Assembly (NCBI GenBank): GCA_963930655.1
Contig: OZ005608.1
Coordinates: 3,968,001 to 4,032,000 of the forward strand
Source of the DNA: Myrica gale
Lineage: Eukaryota; Streptophyta; Magnoliopsida; Fagales; Myricaceae
DNA: 64,000 nt
Reading direction: 5' to 3'
Numbering within the stretch: the stretch's first letter is position 1; every line of letters starts with the position of its first letter. The position numbers and the translations under genes were made by a program. Positions 14,201 through 26,879 of the stretch are shown piece after piece. The notes below the pieces were generated by a model. The model worked only from the letters and a program-made list of their open reading frames with translations. It was not told the DNA's origin and did not search any database.

Positions 14201-17200
14201 TCGTCTGAAATCCGCCCGGGGTCCTCCACCATCTCCCCCTCTACCTCCAAGCTCGATATAGAGTTGTTCCTTCTATTGGAGTTGGCCACTCTATGGAAGA
14301 ACTTCATACACCAATCCTGCTCTTTGAGCCAAAGAGCCATCGAATTTTGCCTCCAATTGGTCTCCTCCATCTCAATCAGAAGATTCAGCTCCCTGGACAC
14401 TTGCACTTTCCTCTCATTCCCCGCGTCATCAAGTCGTCCTTCCTCATCCAAGCGGTCCAACATAGATAAATCGCCTAACAACACCTGTTTACGAAAAGAC
14501 AGATCCCCAAAGACCTCTTGATTCCACAATTTCAGGTCCTTCTTCAAGGCTATCAACTTAGAATCAAGCACATAACTCGGTGACCCTAAGAAAACATAGG
14601 AGTTCCACCACTCCCTCACCTTATCCACAAAACCTCCTCCTTAAGCCACATGTTTTCAAACCGGAAGGGTTTCTTCCCTCCCCCAAATCGGCCACTTTCC
14701 AAGAGGATAGGAAAGTGATCAGATAACAGACGAGGAATCCGCTTTTGGGTAACCTCGGGGTACAAGCAGTGGCGGAACCAGGATCAAAATTCATGGGTGT
14801 CGAACTTTAAAGGCGAAATGACAAAAAAAAAATTCTTTCGTAATGCAAAATATTGTCTTAGAGGTACAATGTCGAAAATTAAGGACTAAAAACATTAAAA
14901 ATATTGGAATACATGTACCGTAATATGTACTACGACTGAGATGTGATAATTGGATCATACGAGTTTGCATCTTCTGAAAAAATTGCAAAATGACTTCGTT
15001 CTCAATAGTTTTAAAAACTTCTTGCTCGATGTACACTAACATGCAATCATTCATCCATTTATCTCTCATATTATTACGCAGAGCACTCTTTATGATTTAG
15101 TCCAAGTTAATTCCCTACTAATTTTAAAACTTTAGAACAAATTACAGATGATTATGATGGTTGAGGTCTTGATGTCACTAGGAATTGTCTTTCTTACATT
15201 TTTTGGTTACTACCGAGAGTCTCTCTTTTTTTCTCCTTTTTTTCTTTTGACAAAAGGTTACTGGGATGCATTTGTAATTTACTTTCTCTAGGTTCTATGG
15301 ATTTGGAATTGAAAGATATTCACATTTTCCAAAGCAACTTTCACACACAGAGCAACAATTGATGACAAACCATACTCTGAATAATAAAAACAAAATTTTC
15401 AGGATAAGCAAGATTTAGTAAAAGAATTCATTAGATAAACATATCCCAAAAGTGGTCAGAACTTTGGTTTGACATATACAAGGATCCTAAACAAACACAA
15501 CATTTTTCGAGGTCTCTAATAAAAATGAAGTGATCTTGATTGTGAAAAAATAGGAGCAAAGAGTAAATAATTTTTTACTAATATAAATTTAGCAAGATGG
15601 CAGGAAGTTACCCCTCGGTTGAAGAACTTGTAATCGATGCAAAACAAAAAATTATAATAACTGTATATTTGCCTTAATTATTATATAGCACTAGGAGCAA
15701 AATCAATGTATAGAAAAAAAATGTTTTAGATCCGATACCAATTAAGTCTATTCGGCTTGGACTTAATGGGTATAGAAACTAGTTAATTTATAAAACAAAA
15801 AAAAAAATTACATTAGAATTTTTTTTTGGGGGTGCGATGGGTATCGACCGATACCCATCGCACCCCCTTGCTTCCACCCCTGGGTACAAGGCTTCCCAAC
15901 AAGGGCTGAAGAGAAAGCGGTCTATTCTAGACCATGACTGGGAAACTCTATTATTCGACCAAGTAAAGGACCCTCCCAACAACGATAAGTCCACCAAGCC
16001 ATTTTCTGAAATAAAATCTGAGAAATCCATCATAGCTCTCCTGAATCCCCCGTCACCCAGCCTCTCACTAGGAAAGCGTGTGACATTGAAATCTCTCCTA
16101 ATGCACCACGAAAGGTTCCACTAAGCAAAGACACCCGATAACTCCTCCCAAAGCAGGCTTCTTCTACTGTCATCATTGGGGCCATACACCCCAGAAAACG
16201 CCCACTGGACCCCGTCCTCCACGTTCTTAAAAATCACCGACATAGAAAAATTACCCTCACAAGAGTCCACGAGCTCTAAAGTCCTCGAGTCCCACAAAAT
16301 CAAAATCCCGCCCGAAGCTCTAGTCGCCGCTAGACTACACCCGCCCACATGATGCCCCCCCCCCACAAACTCCTGATAAGAGCTCTCGATACTATCCCCA
16401 CCTTAGTTTCCTTAATACACACTAAATCAAGCTTCCAACCCCACAACAAATTTCGCACCCCACTACGTTTCTGAATATCATTCAACCCCCGAACATTTCA
16501 ACTTAAAATTCTGAGCTTCATAACGATTTGATCGTAACCCTCCCTCCCTTGCGACTCTTCCTGGACACATGCTTCTTCCCATCATAATTGACCGAGGACT
16601 GCAACCTTTTTAGCTCCCTTAAGAACGTGCCTCCTCATCTCCTCGGAGTAACAAGTCCACTGTTCCCCTTTCCTTCTCTAGAGCTGCAAAGAGCACCATC
16701 AATTTGCTTTCGTAACCGTCGCAAGAAAGCCCAACCAAATTTTTAAAGGATGAGACCATTTCCAACACCCAGTCCGAAGTCATATGACAATCCGCCATCC
16801 CCGACACAGGGGGACACACCGCCAAAGGGGTGGCCAAAATCCCAGCAACACTACTATCTGCGCAGACGACAGCCCCTCCCTCTTCACCCTGTTCAACAAC
16901 AGAGGTATCCAAAACCTCTGTCCCCACCTCAGAAACCCCAAACCCATCCGATCTGGACCTAGCCATCCACGTGGTATGTGGACCCGGAAGTTCCAAGCTC
17001 ACGTCTGCGAAACACGGTTCGAGAAGACCCGGGCTCAACTCGACTTGAATCTCCTGCTCCGGTGAAGCACTGACAGCTCCAGCCGCCACCCCAGATGAAG
17101 TCGACTCCACCTGAAGAGGCCGAAGGGTAAGATATGCCGCCGGATCGGAGCTTTGGGATGCAGGCGAAGCTCGGCCAAAGTCGACGGGAGCTGCCGACAC

Positions 17201-20200
17201 CAGCTGTACACCATCCGGACCCTCGGCCACCCCAGACAACGGTGACTCCTCCTCCCGAAGCCGGAGGACCAGGCCCGCCGCCGGATCGGGGATCTGAGCG
17301 ATCGCGACATCCTTCGGGTCTTCAAACCCGCTTGAAATCTCCCCACCCGACCCGAGAAGCAGCCCAACACCTACCTGACGAGACCCAGCTATCGGCCCAA
17401 CCCGAGGCCCACACAACCCTCCCCTCTTTCGCGGGTCAGGCCCCTTCGCCGGTACACTTGGTTCAACGGGGTTGGGTCAAGTCTAGACCCACACCCAGCT
17501 GCCACTGAGCTTAATGCCAGCCTTTTCTCCTCCAAGCCTCCAGGCCCACTATCGTCACAAGCCCCAACCCCACACACCTGCAGCCCTGGTTGAGCCAAGA
17601 CAGGCCCACTCAAAGCCCGGTCCACTGCATCCCACCCCACACACCTGTCATCAGCTTCCGTCGAGTCCAAGGACCCCAAGATCAGATCGATCTCCTTCCT
17701 GAGTCCAAGTAATTTATTCCTTAAAACAACTAGACAGCAGTTGTCCCCCTCTAAAGCCAATGCTGACCCTTCGATAACTGATGGAGCTTTGGGCGAAACA
17801 ACTAAGTCCTGAACGACAAGCTTTTTCGGTAGGCAGAGTGTCAGCTCTCCTTTATTTCCTCTTTCAGCATAACTCTCCACAGACGAGACCTGCATGCCAG
17901 CATCCACCATCGGCTTCTTCAACTTGACCGCTCCGGCCAAAGACAGCCCTCCCCTCAACCCTTGATGCCCCTGGCCTCCAGAAGCCCTCTGACCCACCTT
18001 CCCACCGTTAACCTTACGAAGGTGGTCGACCACTTCTTGGAACACTCCAGTCAACAGCCTCCATCCTTCTCCTCCCCGCCTTGTTAGCACATCTCTAAGC
18101 TAGAAACGCCCGGGAGTAATCATTGGCTTTAAATACAAAGGAACTCTCTCCATCAGCTGCCAACAGCTTGGCTCCCATGTTGACCACCCAGACAACTCCA
18201 TATTTCCCAAAGGATATCTCACTAACAGACTTCCTACTCCATTCCGTAAGCTTGACCACGCCTCCAACACTAACAGAGACATGAAACACTTTAGCCTCTA
18301 CTCGAAAACTCCTTGCAAACATCATGCAACCCCGTTGGATTCCACAAATATAATCCTAAGGTCCTAAAAAATTATAAATTAAAAACAAACTAACACATGA
18401 ATGGCACCTATTGACATGTAGGAAAACTCTCCCTGACAACAGTTGGCTCATGCAAGTCCCCAATTATTAAGTGCCTGGAATTGTGCACTAGGAAATTGAA
18501 CCCAGATAAATGTCCTGCACAAGTATCTTATGCCTGCAGTAGTTTGGTGGCTCATTAAGCAATAGCAGCTTTCTTAATGCTATTGCAAGTTTTTTGTCCA
18601 ATCCCTTGTTTTTCCTATAAAACTAGCTCCCACACCCAACATAAGGAAAACTGCTTGCACTTAAACAATCTGCATTCCGTACACATGTTGGAAGTTAACA
18701 TGTTACTTTCATGTGAAAGCAGAGACCACTTCACTGCACTACGGAGCAAACAGTGGCTATGATTCAGGTAATCCCTCCCTTATCTGTTAAATAGTAGCCC
18801 CTGGCACCTGGTGTCTTCATGGTAATACATTACTGTTTGAATCGAGCTTAGCAAAAATCTAATAAAGCTAAAAAAAGAGGTAGCAGCTTCCATAATCAGC
18901 ACAAATTTATCAAGACAATCAAAGAACAATACAACCATGGATAGCATGTGTTAATGGCTCCACGGGAGAGGGAGGGGGCAAGCAAAAGATGTTTAATTTT
19001 CTTATTATATGTATTACCTTTTAAACAAGAATTAGAAAAGGCTTACTTTTTCAAAATCTACACTTTCTGCGAGCTGCTTTCCAGCACTGTGCACACCAAA
19101 AATTTGCACTCGTTGCTTTGCATCAGGCAGACCAATGTACAAACGACGATCTATACGGCCTGGGCGAACGAACTCAAGGTCCAATTCATCTGGCCTGTTC
19201 GTAGCACAGATGAATATCACAGCTTGTCTGAGTGAGAACCGATCAACACCTGTTTTTTCCTTCCTAGACATGACAAATTTCCAATCATGAAATTGAATTT
19301 ACAAGAAAACTAAAATCTAAGAAAGGTGGCCTAATTCGAATGCCAAGTCAACATTAAAAGCAATTACTCACTCAATCTTCCTATCGTTAAGTCACCAAAA
19401 GAATTCAATGGGAACTTGTCCATTAAATGGAACATAAGGATTGTGACCAATTAACTCACTTCCATGGAGCCATGAAATAAAGGCAAAAAATTTCAAAAAA
19501 ACGAAAAAGAGAAAGTAAATGAGCACATTTTATGGTTAACTACAATTCAAATAGCACATCACATTTACAGCCACTAAATAGGAAAGTGATGGATCCAGCA
19601 TGCTTTACACTTCCTATTTTTTGTTCGACATAAATCTTTACTCACTCTACAACTTACAAGACTTAATCAGGGATACCATATCTTTCAAAATGAGAAAATT
19701 TACTGACAACAACTGTTTGTCATGGATTGTTGAGGTCACTTAAAAGATGAAGAATCCTTAAAACAAGAACTATGATAAATCCACATTCTTTAAGACGAGA
19801 GCTATATCCAAAGCAAAAGAGGAGTTATAATATGATACAAACAGACCCATCCAAAACATAACCACCACGATGAAAAATGAAATTCTCTATCATATGGTAT
19901 CTCTCCTCTCTTAGTGATGAGAATCTGACATTTCATTAGCTGACCTAACCATCTAAACTCCCCAATGGTGATAGAGAACTAAACACCCTCAAAGCAACCT
20001 TCAAGCCCTCCTAATGCTACCAGACTCAACTTCAACAATCCCTGAGGTCAAACCCATTCTGCAAGCCTCCTATACAGGCTTTCCCAAAGGTTCTAAGACT
20101 TCAAGCCGTATCAGCAAACCATACTGCTGCATAGAGAAACGCAAGCACCACATTCCCTAAGTGGTCTAGCTAAAGAACCATCTGACAATAGTTGCCAAGA

Positions 20201-23200
20201 AACACACATCATATTTCAAGTTGCATGGAGAATGATTCCTTCGTGCATTTGGTGGTGTCTTTGGAGAGAGAGTAACAATGGATGTTTCGAAGATGTTTCT
20301 TTGTCTTTGGTGAACTTGTAAGGGTTTTTGTTTCTTTCTCTTTTCTATTGGGCTAATGCGGTGCTAGGCTGCCCTTTTGTTGATTTCAATGATTTCCTTA
20401 GTTTTGTTGTTTGTTTGGACTAAGCGTCTTCGGTATAGTCCCTTGTACTATTTTCACTTTTTCTAATAAGATTGGCTTACTTATAAAAAAAAAAAGTATT
20501 GCTCCCAAAAAGATACCAGTGTGCATGGGCTAAACAAAAATTCACTTACTCCCCATCAAGCTGTGCAATCAGAGCCTCAAATGTTGCTCTTCTTCGAGGA
20601 TCTTTTCTTGCATGCCTTCCAGCAATGGCATCAATTTCATCCACAAATACAAATGAAGGAGCCTGCAAAAAGGAAAGTTCAGCATTGTGACCTGTATTAT
20701 CACCAGTTAACCTTAATACCAGTAAGTAATTAACTTATCCAAGATTATCCCATAAGGTACAGGTGCAATATGGATGTGAAGCCTTACAGAACAAAATATT
20801 ACTTAACCAAAACAGAGATGCAGATTCCCATGAACAAAGCCAGATCTCTCAGTCGTTGTATCCCACACCAATAGATTAGACAACCCCATGGGACTAAGTG
20901 CTATATGTAGCTATATGTAACTCTCGTCCTGGGTATTTTACTTTCTGCATGAACATAAATTTTTCAAGCTTGCAAACTTTCTCTGAGAACATGCAAACCT
21001 GTCATTCTGAGGAGAAAATCCAATTTGGAAATCTCTTAATGATTATATACATCGAACCAGATAGAAAAAACAACGCTAACCCTCATTCAAAAGCATCAAG
21101 ATAATAATACCCTACATCTTGCAAACAGAATAGATTAACAACTGAAGTAAACAGGATACATAGTATAGAGCCTCCTAAAGCTAACACCCTGAATTCTAAT
21201 AAATCAAGAAAATGGATCATTTTGCAAAGTAAGCACAAGGCTTCAGAGCGTAAGGCCTAAGATGTGAATAAAGCCCCAACTTGTAGAGGATGATGATTTT
21301 GTTATCACGTTGTAAATAATAATCCATGAACAACATGTTATTGCTGTTTCAAATTTCAAAGAGAAGAACGCTCACATTTCTCCTTGCAATAGAAAACATC
21401 TCATTGATCCTTGCAGCACCACTTTTTTCACTATCTGTGAACTCTGCACCAGAAGCAAAAACAAAGGGCAACCCACTTTCCTTTGCAAGTGTCCTTGCAA
21501 ATAGTGTCTTTCCTGTTCCAGGAGGCCCAGAAAGAAGAACACCCTGTTGTGCACAGTCATGAAATAATGTCTTAAGATTACACTCCCCTTGATTAAAACA
21601 CAGGCCCAACAAAGAGCAACAAATCTTTCAAAACAGTAATAAACTTACCCGAACAAATTTCACGCCTTTTTCATAGTACTGCATGGGGTTTCCCATATAA
21701 ATCATTAACTCATCGAGAAGATCCCAAACATCACCTCCTAATACCACTTCCTTATACATTGATTTTGTCTCACCAACATCTCCAACTGGCTGGACAAGCA
21801 CAAAATGTATGAGAAATTCAAGAACTTATAAAAGAAGATAAGGAGGAAACCAAAAGCTGCAAAGTTGGAAGATTACCAGGATGAAGTTTTCAGCATAAGC
21901 CATATCAAAGAGTTGATTATATTTTTTGTACAGAAAACGCTTAGAAGTAATGTGCAGAAGCATCACAGACTCCCTTATAAACCACAGAATCAATATGCCA
22001 GGCACTAATGCCATCAAAACTTTCAGAAAGTAATGGATCTGACGCTTTTGGAGGAGATCTACTTCAACTCCAGAGCTGGTGATAATCTCAAACAAGTGAG
22101 GATCTAGAGGAATATCGACCTATCAAGTATAAGAATACACAATTTTAAGCCAAGGTATGATACCCTTCAGATCTCCTGGTAACAAATATTAGATGGTAGA
22201 CAACATCAAAACACTAAAAATTGGAAAATCAAAACACAGTAGACTTACAATGTATTCCAATGGGAAACCTTCTTTCATTGTTACGTATAATCTCTTTAGG
22301 TCCTCTGTAAAGACAACAGCGGCAACCTTTCCAAAAAAATACCACAGCATCAGAAACTGTCCACCTAAAAATCACAGTGGATGCACAACCAACATGAAAC
22401 ATAATTCAAAATTTGGACTGCAGATAAGAATGACATTTTTGAAACTTTTCTACAAAAGCATTTGCAGTGACTTTAGTTTGCGTCATTAGCATTTGATACT
22501 AAAGGCTATCTATGGTTCAATTTCCAATTTGTACAGTAATGCATTTAGTAAATCCACACATGATCATAAATTAATCATTTCTCCCAATCATATGCTCTAC
22601 CTACTACTTCTAATCTTAAGGCTGCTTTTGAAGGAGGAAGAGAAAAGGAAAAAGAGGGGGGGGGGGGGGGAGGATGAAAGGGTTTACATATATTTATCTA
22701 TACACATGTACATGCAATATTTGTACTTACCTGAGTAGATACTAAAAAAATTCGAATATTATACAACACCTATGAACCCAAAAAGAGAGAAAACAAAATG
22801 AAGGTGAATAACATTTTACCTCAGAGCAATCGATTTTGTGAAGAAAATAAGTGTAGGGGAGTTTAGGACGATAACGCCACCATCTCTTGGATATCCACAG
22901 CCCTCTACTTCCTTGTGTCTCAGTTACCTTCTCCACCACATCCTTGAGAAGACTATTTTCAACCTCTTTCATGTCAAACTCAACTACATACCTTGTGTTC
23001 ATTGAATCTAATTGCCCAGCTGACTTTTCCTCTCTGAGTATCTCCTTCCATCTATGGAGTCGTTCACGCCATGCTCCTCTATTTTCTTGAACTTCCCCTG
23101 CCAAGCTAGCATAATAAATTAGCTGTAAGGAAATCCAACAGTCCACATATTTGTAGACAGGGTTACTGTTCTAGGCAAACTCCCAATCAGCTTGACATGA

Positions 23201-26200
23201 CCTTACAAAAATAAAATCAAGCATTAGCTTAGTGTAAAGTTTATCTAGAGTGCAGACTAAGAACAACACATAGAAACGCTGATAGATTTCACTTTGCCGT
23301 GGCCAAGTTATCCAAGACTCGTGGTTACTTTTTCAAAGAGGGGGTGAGAGCTAGAGAGGTGAAGAAGCTAAACACCTACAAACAGAATGAGAAAACATTA
23401 AAAAAAATGCACCACTTTCAGATGAATATATTTATCTTTACTACTGAGAGATGGATGTTTCTAAGGGGCACTATCTACTTTGCTACAAATAATTTTTCCA
23501 CATACAGTTTTAAATATGATTTGTTGGCAAAATAAAATCCCGATGTAAAAATGCAGACATTACTCTCATCATGTGTGAGTTTCTTTTTCATATCATCTTC
23601 CCAGTTATATAAAAAAACTTAGTACTTTTTAAATTTTTAACAAATTATTATAAATATATTTTTTTGATAAGTAAGAAATATTATTAATAAAAGAAAGAAA
23701 GCAGTACAAAGATTGTACTGAAAGTACAGGAGAAACAATATTACAGCATACAAACAAAAAATATTAACAAATTATTATAAATATTAACTTAAGCAAGAAT
23801 CTTGTTGGCTTTTAGAACTAATAAAGCAACCTGATCACAAGATATACCTTGTTTTTTTGTGCACACATTCTCTCTTATACATAACTAACCTGAAATGCCC
23901 AACCCTTCCCCCAGTTCCTTCTTCTCTTCTGCATTCAATTTGACATCACTGTCAATAATTTGTTTCACATTGTCCTGAAGAGGCTCTGGATCATCGTCCC
24001 ATGCCTCCTCTCCAACATAAGAACCATCGTGAATAAGTGTTCCATCAGGTCCTTCAATGAACTTCTTCATCTTCAGGCCTTTGGGCATCATCTTCCTCCA
24101 TATACTCTTCTTAAACCTGTGAGATTATAAGGAGAATCAAAGGCTCCAAACTTACAGAATGAACAACAGAGAGACAGATATCCTAAGCTTCTTTGTCCTT
24201 ACATCTCTTCATTATCATCATTTGAAACCGTAGCCATCACATGCTACTGTTTCTTCTTGGAGAAAGGTCTACCACTTTTCGTGTTTTAGCAGTTGTAGGC
24301 CTCAAACTAACAGGGGAAAGAAATTGAAAGCTCTTTGATGGATTAGATTCGTTTTCCTTTATTCGGCAAACTTACTGGAGATATATCTCATTTGGCCTCA
24401 GCTAGATTGCCAAATCAAATTTAACTTACATTTCCCAAGAGATCTGTTCATTAGGTGTAAGCAAAGTACAGCTTTCCTAAGATAAGTTGGTTTGATTAGA
24501 AACTCTATCACCATCTAGCAGGTTCCTCAATTGAGTCACAAATCCATGTTAGGTTTAGATCACCAAGATGTGAAAATTCTTAACAAGGCCATTGTAAACC
24601 TAAGATCAAGTTGTCATTCAATAGCCGCGAGTTAGTGGATCATTTTCTGTCTCTACTTGCAAATATGACTTCACCACACAAGAATTTTGATATCATACGA
24701 ATTATAAAATAATAATGGACTCTGCAGTAAACTAATCTACTTACTTCATAATATTACTAGGAGATGGCTCAGGAATCAATGCCTCCATATAAGCCTCTGT
24801 TAACTCCTTTTTTTGGTGATTTAGATAAGGAGCCCGAACTGCAACATATATTCTTCGGCAGGAAATTATCGCAACAATTGCATAGAGAATCAATGCACCA
24901 ATTCGTTTAGGCTCCCATGTTTTGAGATCCTTGAGAAAAACAAAGGAGAACAACTATATCATTATCTAGCTCATCATAGAAGAGCAGAGAGACGCTCATA
25001 AGTTCTCAAAAACAAACTCACACCAAACTATATGTGTTTGGCTTTGGATGATGGACATTTATTTCCCCTCTTGTACTTCAAAAGTTTACTGAGTGGTCAA
25101 AACTCATAAGTTGACAAAGATTGCAGGAATAGACAAGTGTGGAGCAATAAAAGAATTGTCCAAGACCAGTACATCTTTGAAGAAGCACAATATTATGACA
25201 ATGTATTTGCCCAAACCATTGAAGAAAAATCAATAAATAAAATGAACTCCACAGCTCTTGAAGGCTTGAAAATCACTTCTTCCATCAAGTGTAAATCTTT
25301 CTTAGAGAACTTGTTTAGGTGTATGTCATTTATCTATATCTCCATGCCATTGTCTAGAATTTTCCAATGAACCCTTCCTCGAGCATCTTGTCTGCCGTAT
25401 GTCTTATCCACTTGCTTCCATGATTGCATCTAGCAAAATCTAACTCCAGTTATTCAACCACCATATTTTCAAAGAGGTAACAGATGTTCCAAACATCAAC
25501 CTCAGATTAATTACCAGCAATCTCCTTCAGAAAGAACTCCTCATACCACACAGCCAGTGATGAGTAGGAGAATTTTTATCAATGGGAGACTCCATTCAGC
25601 CCTTTTGAAATACTTAGCATAAATATACTGAAAATGCCACCTCATTGGCGGTGTCTCTGGAGGGAGCGTAATAGTAGGTGTTTTGATGATACAGCTTTGT
25701 CATTGGAGCATCGTTTGCAGGACGGTTTGTTATTTTCTCTTTTTCTCTGGGCAAATGTGATGTTGGGGGGTTCTTTTGTAGACTTTCATGATTTCATTAG
25801 CTTTTTTGCTTGTATGCTTTAAGTGATTTCAGTACAATCTTTGTACTGTTTTGGCTCTTTTTCGTTTTCGTTTTCTAATAAAAATGTGCTTATTCAAAAA
25901 AAAAAAAAAGATCCCAACTAAATACACCCAGGTTACTAGTCAATTATTTTGAATTTTTTTCTAAGCAATTATTTTGAAAATTAAAAGTGAAAGAAAGACA
26001 ATAACTTGTAAAAAGACAGCACCAAAGAAACAGCAAGGTCCAATTCACCTAGAAAAGGCTTACGAAGCAACTTCTTTAATATACATTGTGTTGATTTCCA
26101 CCCAGAGAAAAGGGGAAATTAATTTAAATGAATAAGAAAGAAAAACGGTAAATGACACATCTTGTTTAACGATTCACACTTATCTATATTCCTTTCTAAA

Positions 26201-26879
26201 AAGCTAAATTTTCATGCTACGTACTTCGTACTGTTGATTGTGCTTAATCAAACAAGTTACGTGCTCAAAAAACTTCCATGTCTACCAAGTTTATATCCAT
26301 TACCCACTTACCCTTGTCTCTACCACGTAAAAAATGAATATCTGGAATACCCCCCCCCCCTTTCGACCTGTCCATATTCTCTATCGTTGCGCTGCTATTT
26401 CCTAAGCAAAGCAAAGCAAATAAAAATCAAAACAAAAAGGGTCTCAAAGTCAATTGGCAAATTACCTTCCAACGTTCCCACCGATTCCAATTCAGAAACG
26501 CGGGCACCAAATCAGTCCTAAGCCATTCCAAATTATCCCGACCCTTCCCCACATCTTCCCAAACTCGTCCCGCAAGCTCGCCCACCTTCACATTGGCATC
26601 TTCCAAATCAAAACCAGTTTCCTTCCCCACCATCTCACTGAGCTTCGACCAGAACCGCTCGGACCCACGCCGCACCGACCGATTAAGTCTCTGCCATGAA
26701 AAGCTGTCAGGCCCATTGGGGTCTGCGGAAGCTAGAACACGGAAAATGGGTCTCTGGCTGGATTTTTTGAGCCTGTGACTTCTGGGAAGCTTGAAAAGAA
26801 TGGGACTCTGGGAGTTCCGTGTGAGAGGTGGTGAAGAGAAGAGAAGTGGGTTTGGTTTGTAAGGAATGGAGAGGTCCAT
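5294..26879 (-). CDS. FTSH12: FTSH12, chloroplast AAA+ ATP-dependent zinc metalloprotease (complete, 19 exons)
   Basis: Chloroplast inner-envelope AAA+ protein of the FtsH family; in Arabidopsis FTSH12 is essential and associates with FtsHi proteins and the import motor. Exons from 5' to 3' (coding parts): 26466-26879, 24745-24929, 23890-24116, 22820-23097, 22249-22326, 21877-22119, 21649-21789, 21376-21543, 20550-20662, 19047-19263, 10090-10161, 8533-8652, 8322-8438, 8050-8226, 7205-7324, 7000-7074, 6395-6502, 5578-5658, 5294-5371. The total is 3012 nt, 1003 aa, matching the ~1008 aa Arabidopsis protein. The N terminus [13 protein letters not shown] resembles a transit peptide. Membrane segments lie near residues 150 ([13 protein letters not shown]) and 430 ([15 protein letters not shown]). 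Walker A is GPPGTGKT (~528), Walker [11 protein letters not shown] (~585), arginine region PGRIDRRLY, and the zinc site HEAGH (~764) with [10 protein letters not shown] supplying the third ligand. The frame is open upstream to 27050, so an earlier in-frame Met is possible; the start was chosen by similarity. Intron 10 is 8.9 kb owing to a LINE. Confidence 0.96.
5528..5544. repeat. 17-nt G homopolymer next to T run
   Basis: A run of 17 G follows a T-rich run (5509-5527) in FTSH12 intron 18, about 34 nt past the donor site of exon 18 (poly-C in the transcript sense). Similar long G/C runs occur at 22656-22670, 35635-35652 and 61798-61812. Confidence 0.9.
5725..5736 (-). mobile_element. Putative micro-insertion of a LINE 3' tail
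   Basis: A 17-nt direct repeat, GACATGATAAATTAATT, occurs at 5708-5724 and 5737-5753. Between the copies lie only 12 nt that read TTATAAAAAAAA on the - strand. This matches the ends of longer LINE copies here (for example CTTATAAAAAAAA at 20480-20492). It is most simply a target-primed reverse-transcription event aborted after the tail. Polymerase slippage is the alternative. Confidence 0.55.
14767..15882. mobile_element. Non-autonomous hAT element nested in the LINE
   Basis: The 1116-bp element begins CAGTGGCGGAACCAGG and ends CTTGCTTCCACCCCTG, so the ends form imperfect terminal inverted repeats of roughly 16 bp. It is flanked by a perfect 8-bp duplication GGTACAAG (14759-14766 and 15883-15890). 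An 8-bp duplication and CAGxGGxGGA termini fit hAT elements, probably of the Tip100-like group. It has no transposase ORF. The left ~150 bp and right ~60 bp match the element at 27311-29095. It interrupts the LINE endonuclease between LYP and VTQKRIPR codons. Confidence 0.92.
15828..15867. repeat. Subterminal 19-bp palindrome of the hAT
   Basis: Arms 15828-15846 (GGGGGTGCGATGGGTATCG) and 15849-15867 are perfect reverse complements with a 2-nt loop, ending 15 bp inside the right terminus. The matching position in the related element at 27311-29095 carries a palindrome with different but compensating bases. Confidence 0.95.
16619..18325 (-). pseudogene. LINE ORF1 remnant
   Basis: Frames at 18325-18095, 18090-17389 and 17416-16619 on the - strand read as one broken protein. 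The N-terminal part ([31 protein letters not shown]) is a compact domain like that at the start of plant LINE ORF1 proteins. The remainder is low-complexity, rich in Gly, Ser, Val and Pro. A stop or frameshift separates the first two pieces near 18095. I see no clear CCHC knuckle. It lies directly upstream of the endonuclease in LINE order. Confidence 0.7.
20219..20495 (+). mobile_element. 5'-truncated LINE fragment, same family
   Basis: It encodes a degenerate [15 protein letters not shown] tail of ORF2 and the family 3' end with a control-like string CTTGTACTATTTTCACTTTTTCTAATAAGATTGGCTTACTTAT followed by A11 (in pieces: CTTGTACTATTTTCAC, CTAATAAGATTGGC). It lies antisense in FTSH12 intron 9, beginning about 55 nt upstream of exon 9. 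No clean target duplication was found, so the 5' edge is approximate. Confidence 0.85.
22656..22670. repeat. 15-nt G homopolymer in FTSH12 intron 4
   Basis: An uninterrupted run of 15 G between exons 4 and 5 of FTSH12, inside a purine-rich stretch (22630-22682). It is poly-C in the transcript. Confidence 0.9.
23659..23763 (-). mobile_element. Very short LINE 3' fragment with long target duplication
   Basis: A 105-bp insert starts with poly-T then GATAAGTAAG (the reverse complement of the family tail CTTACTTATC plus poly-A) and includes GTACAAAGATTGTACTG. It is bounded by a perfect 21-bp direct repeat (23638-23658 and 23764-23784, core ACAAATTATTATAAATAT). This is a clear 5'-truncated LINE insertion in FTSH12 intron 3, sense to the gene. 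Confidence 0.9.
25634..25909 (+). mobile_element. 5'-truncated LINE fragment, same family
   Basis: It encodes the ORF2 tail [16 protein letters not shown] and [17 protein letters not shown], followed by the family 3' end and a poly-A ending at 25909. It is antisense in FTSH12 intron 1. Target duplication not evident; left edge approximate. Confidence 0.88.

Larger units (their letters stand above)
11750..16366 (-). pseudogene. LINE ORF2 remnant: APE endonuclease, reverse transcriptase, zf-RVT
   Basis: The endonuclease part reads SGGILILWD and GVYGPND from 16366, has a TAG near 16121, continues to [11 protein letters not shown] and SRIDRFL, and is split by the hAT at 14767-15882. It resumes with [20 protein letters not shown] at about 14730. 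The reverse transcriptase (14628-13126) shows [60 protein letters not shown] and a catalytic motif read as HLFVDD. A frameshift near 13150-13180 moves the frame to 13177-12569, which ends VRVSF-type then TGA. A zf-RVT tail ([15 protein letters not shown]) runs 12217-11750. At least two in-frame stops and one frameshift make it inactive. Confidence 0.9.
11671..18480 (-). mobile_element. Full-length L1-type LINE retrotransposon (degenerate, with nested hAT)
   Basis: A 6.8-kb element (about 5.7 kb without the nested hAT) is flanked by a perfect 14-bp target duplication TTGTGCACTAGGAA at 11657-11670 and 18481-18494. Its poly-A end is at 11671 (poly-T on the + strand) after the family tail TTACTTATC. 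It carries ORF1 remnants, an APE-type endonuclease, a reverse transcriptase and a zf-RVT zinc-binding C-terminal region, in the order of plant L1 elements. It lies in FTSH12 intron 10, in the same orientation as the gene. Frameshifts and stops make it non-autonomous now. Confidence 0.93.

Noticed and set aside
11775..17702. Several + strand open frames of 60-125 codons across the LINE
   Set aside because: They are antisense shadows of LINE ORF1/ORF2 on the - strand, with Pro/Ser/His-rich composition from the complementary codons.
20438..25909. Poly-A tracts and RERN-type peptides as processed host pseudogenes
   Set aside because: The peptides are the LINE ORF2 C terminus and the tails match the LINE 3' end, so they are LINE fragments.
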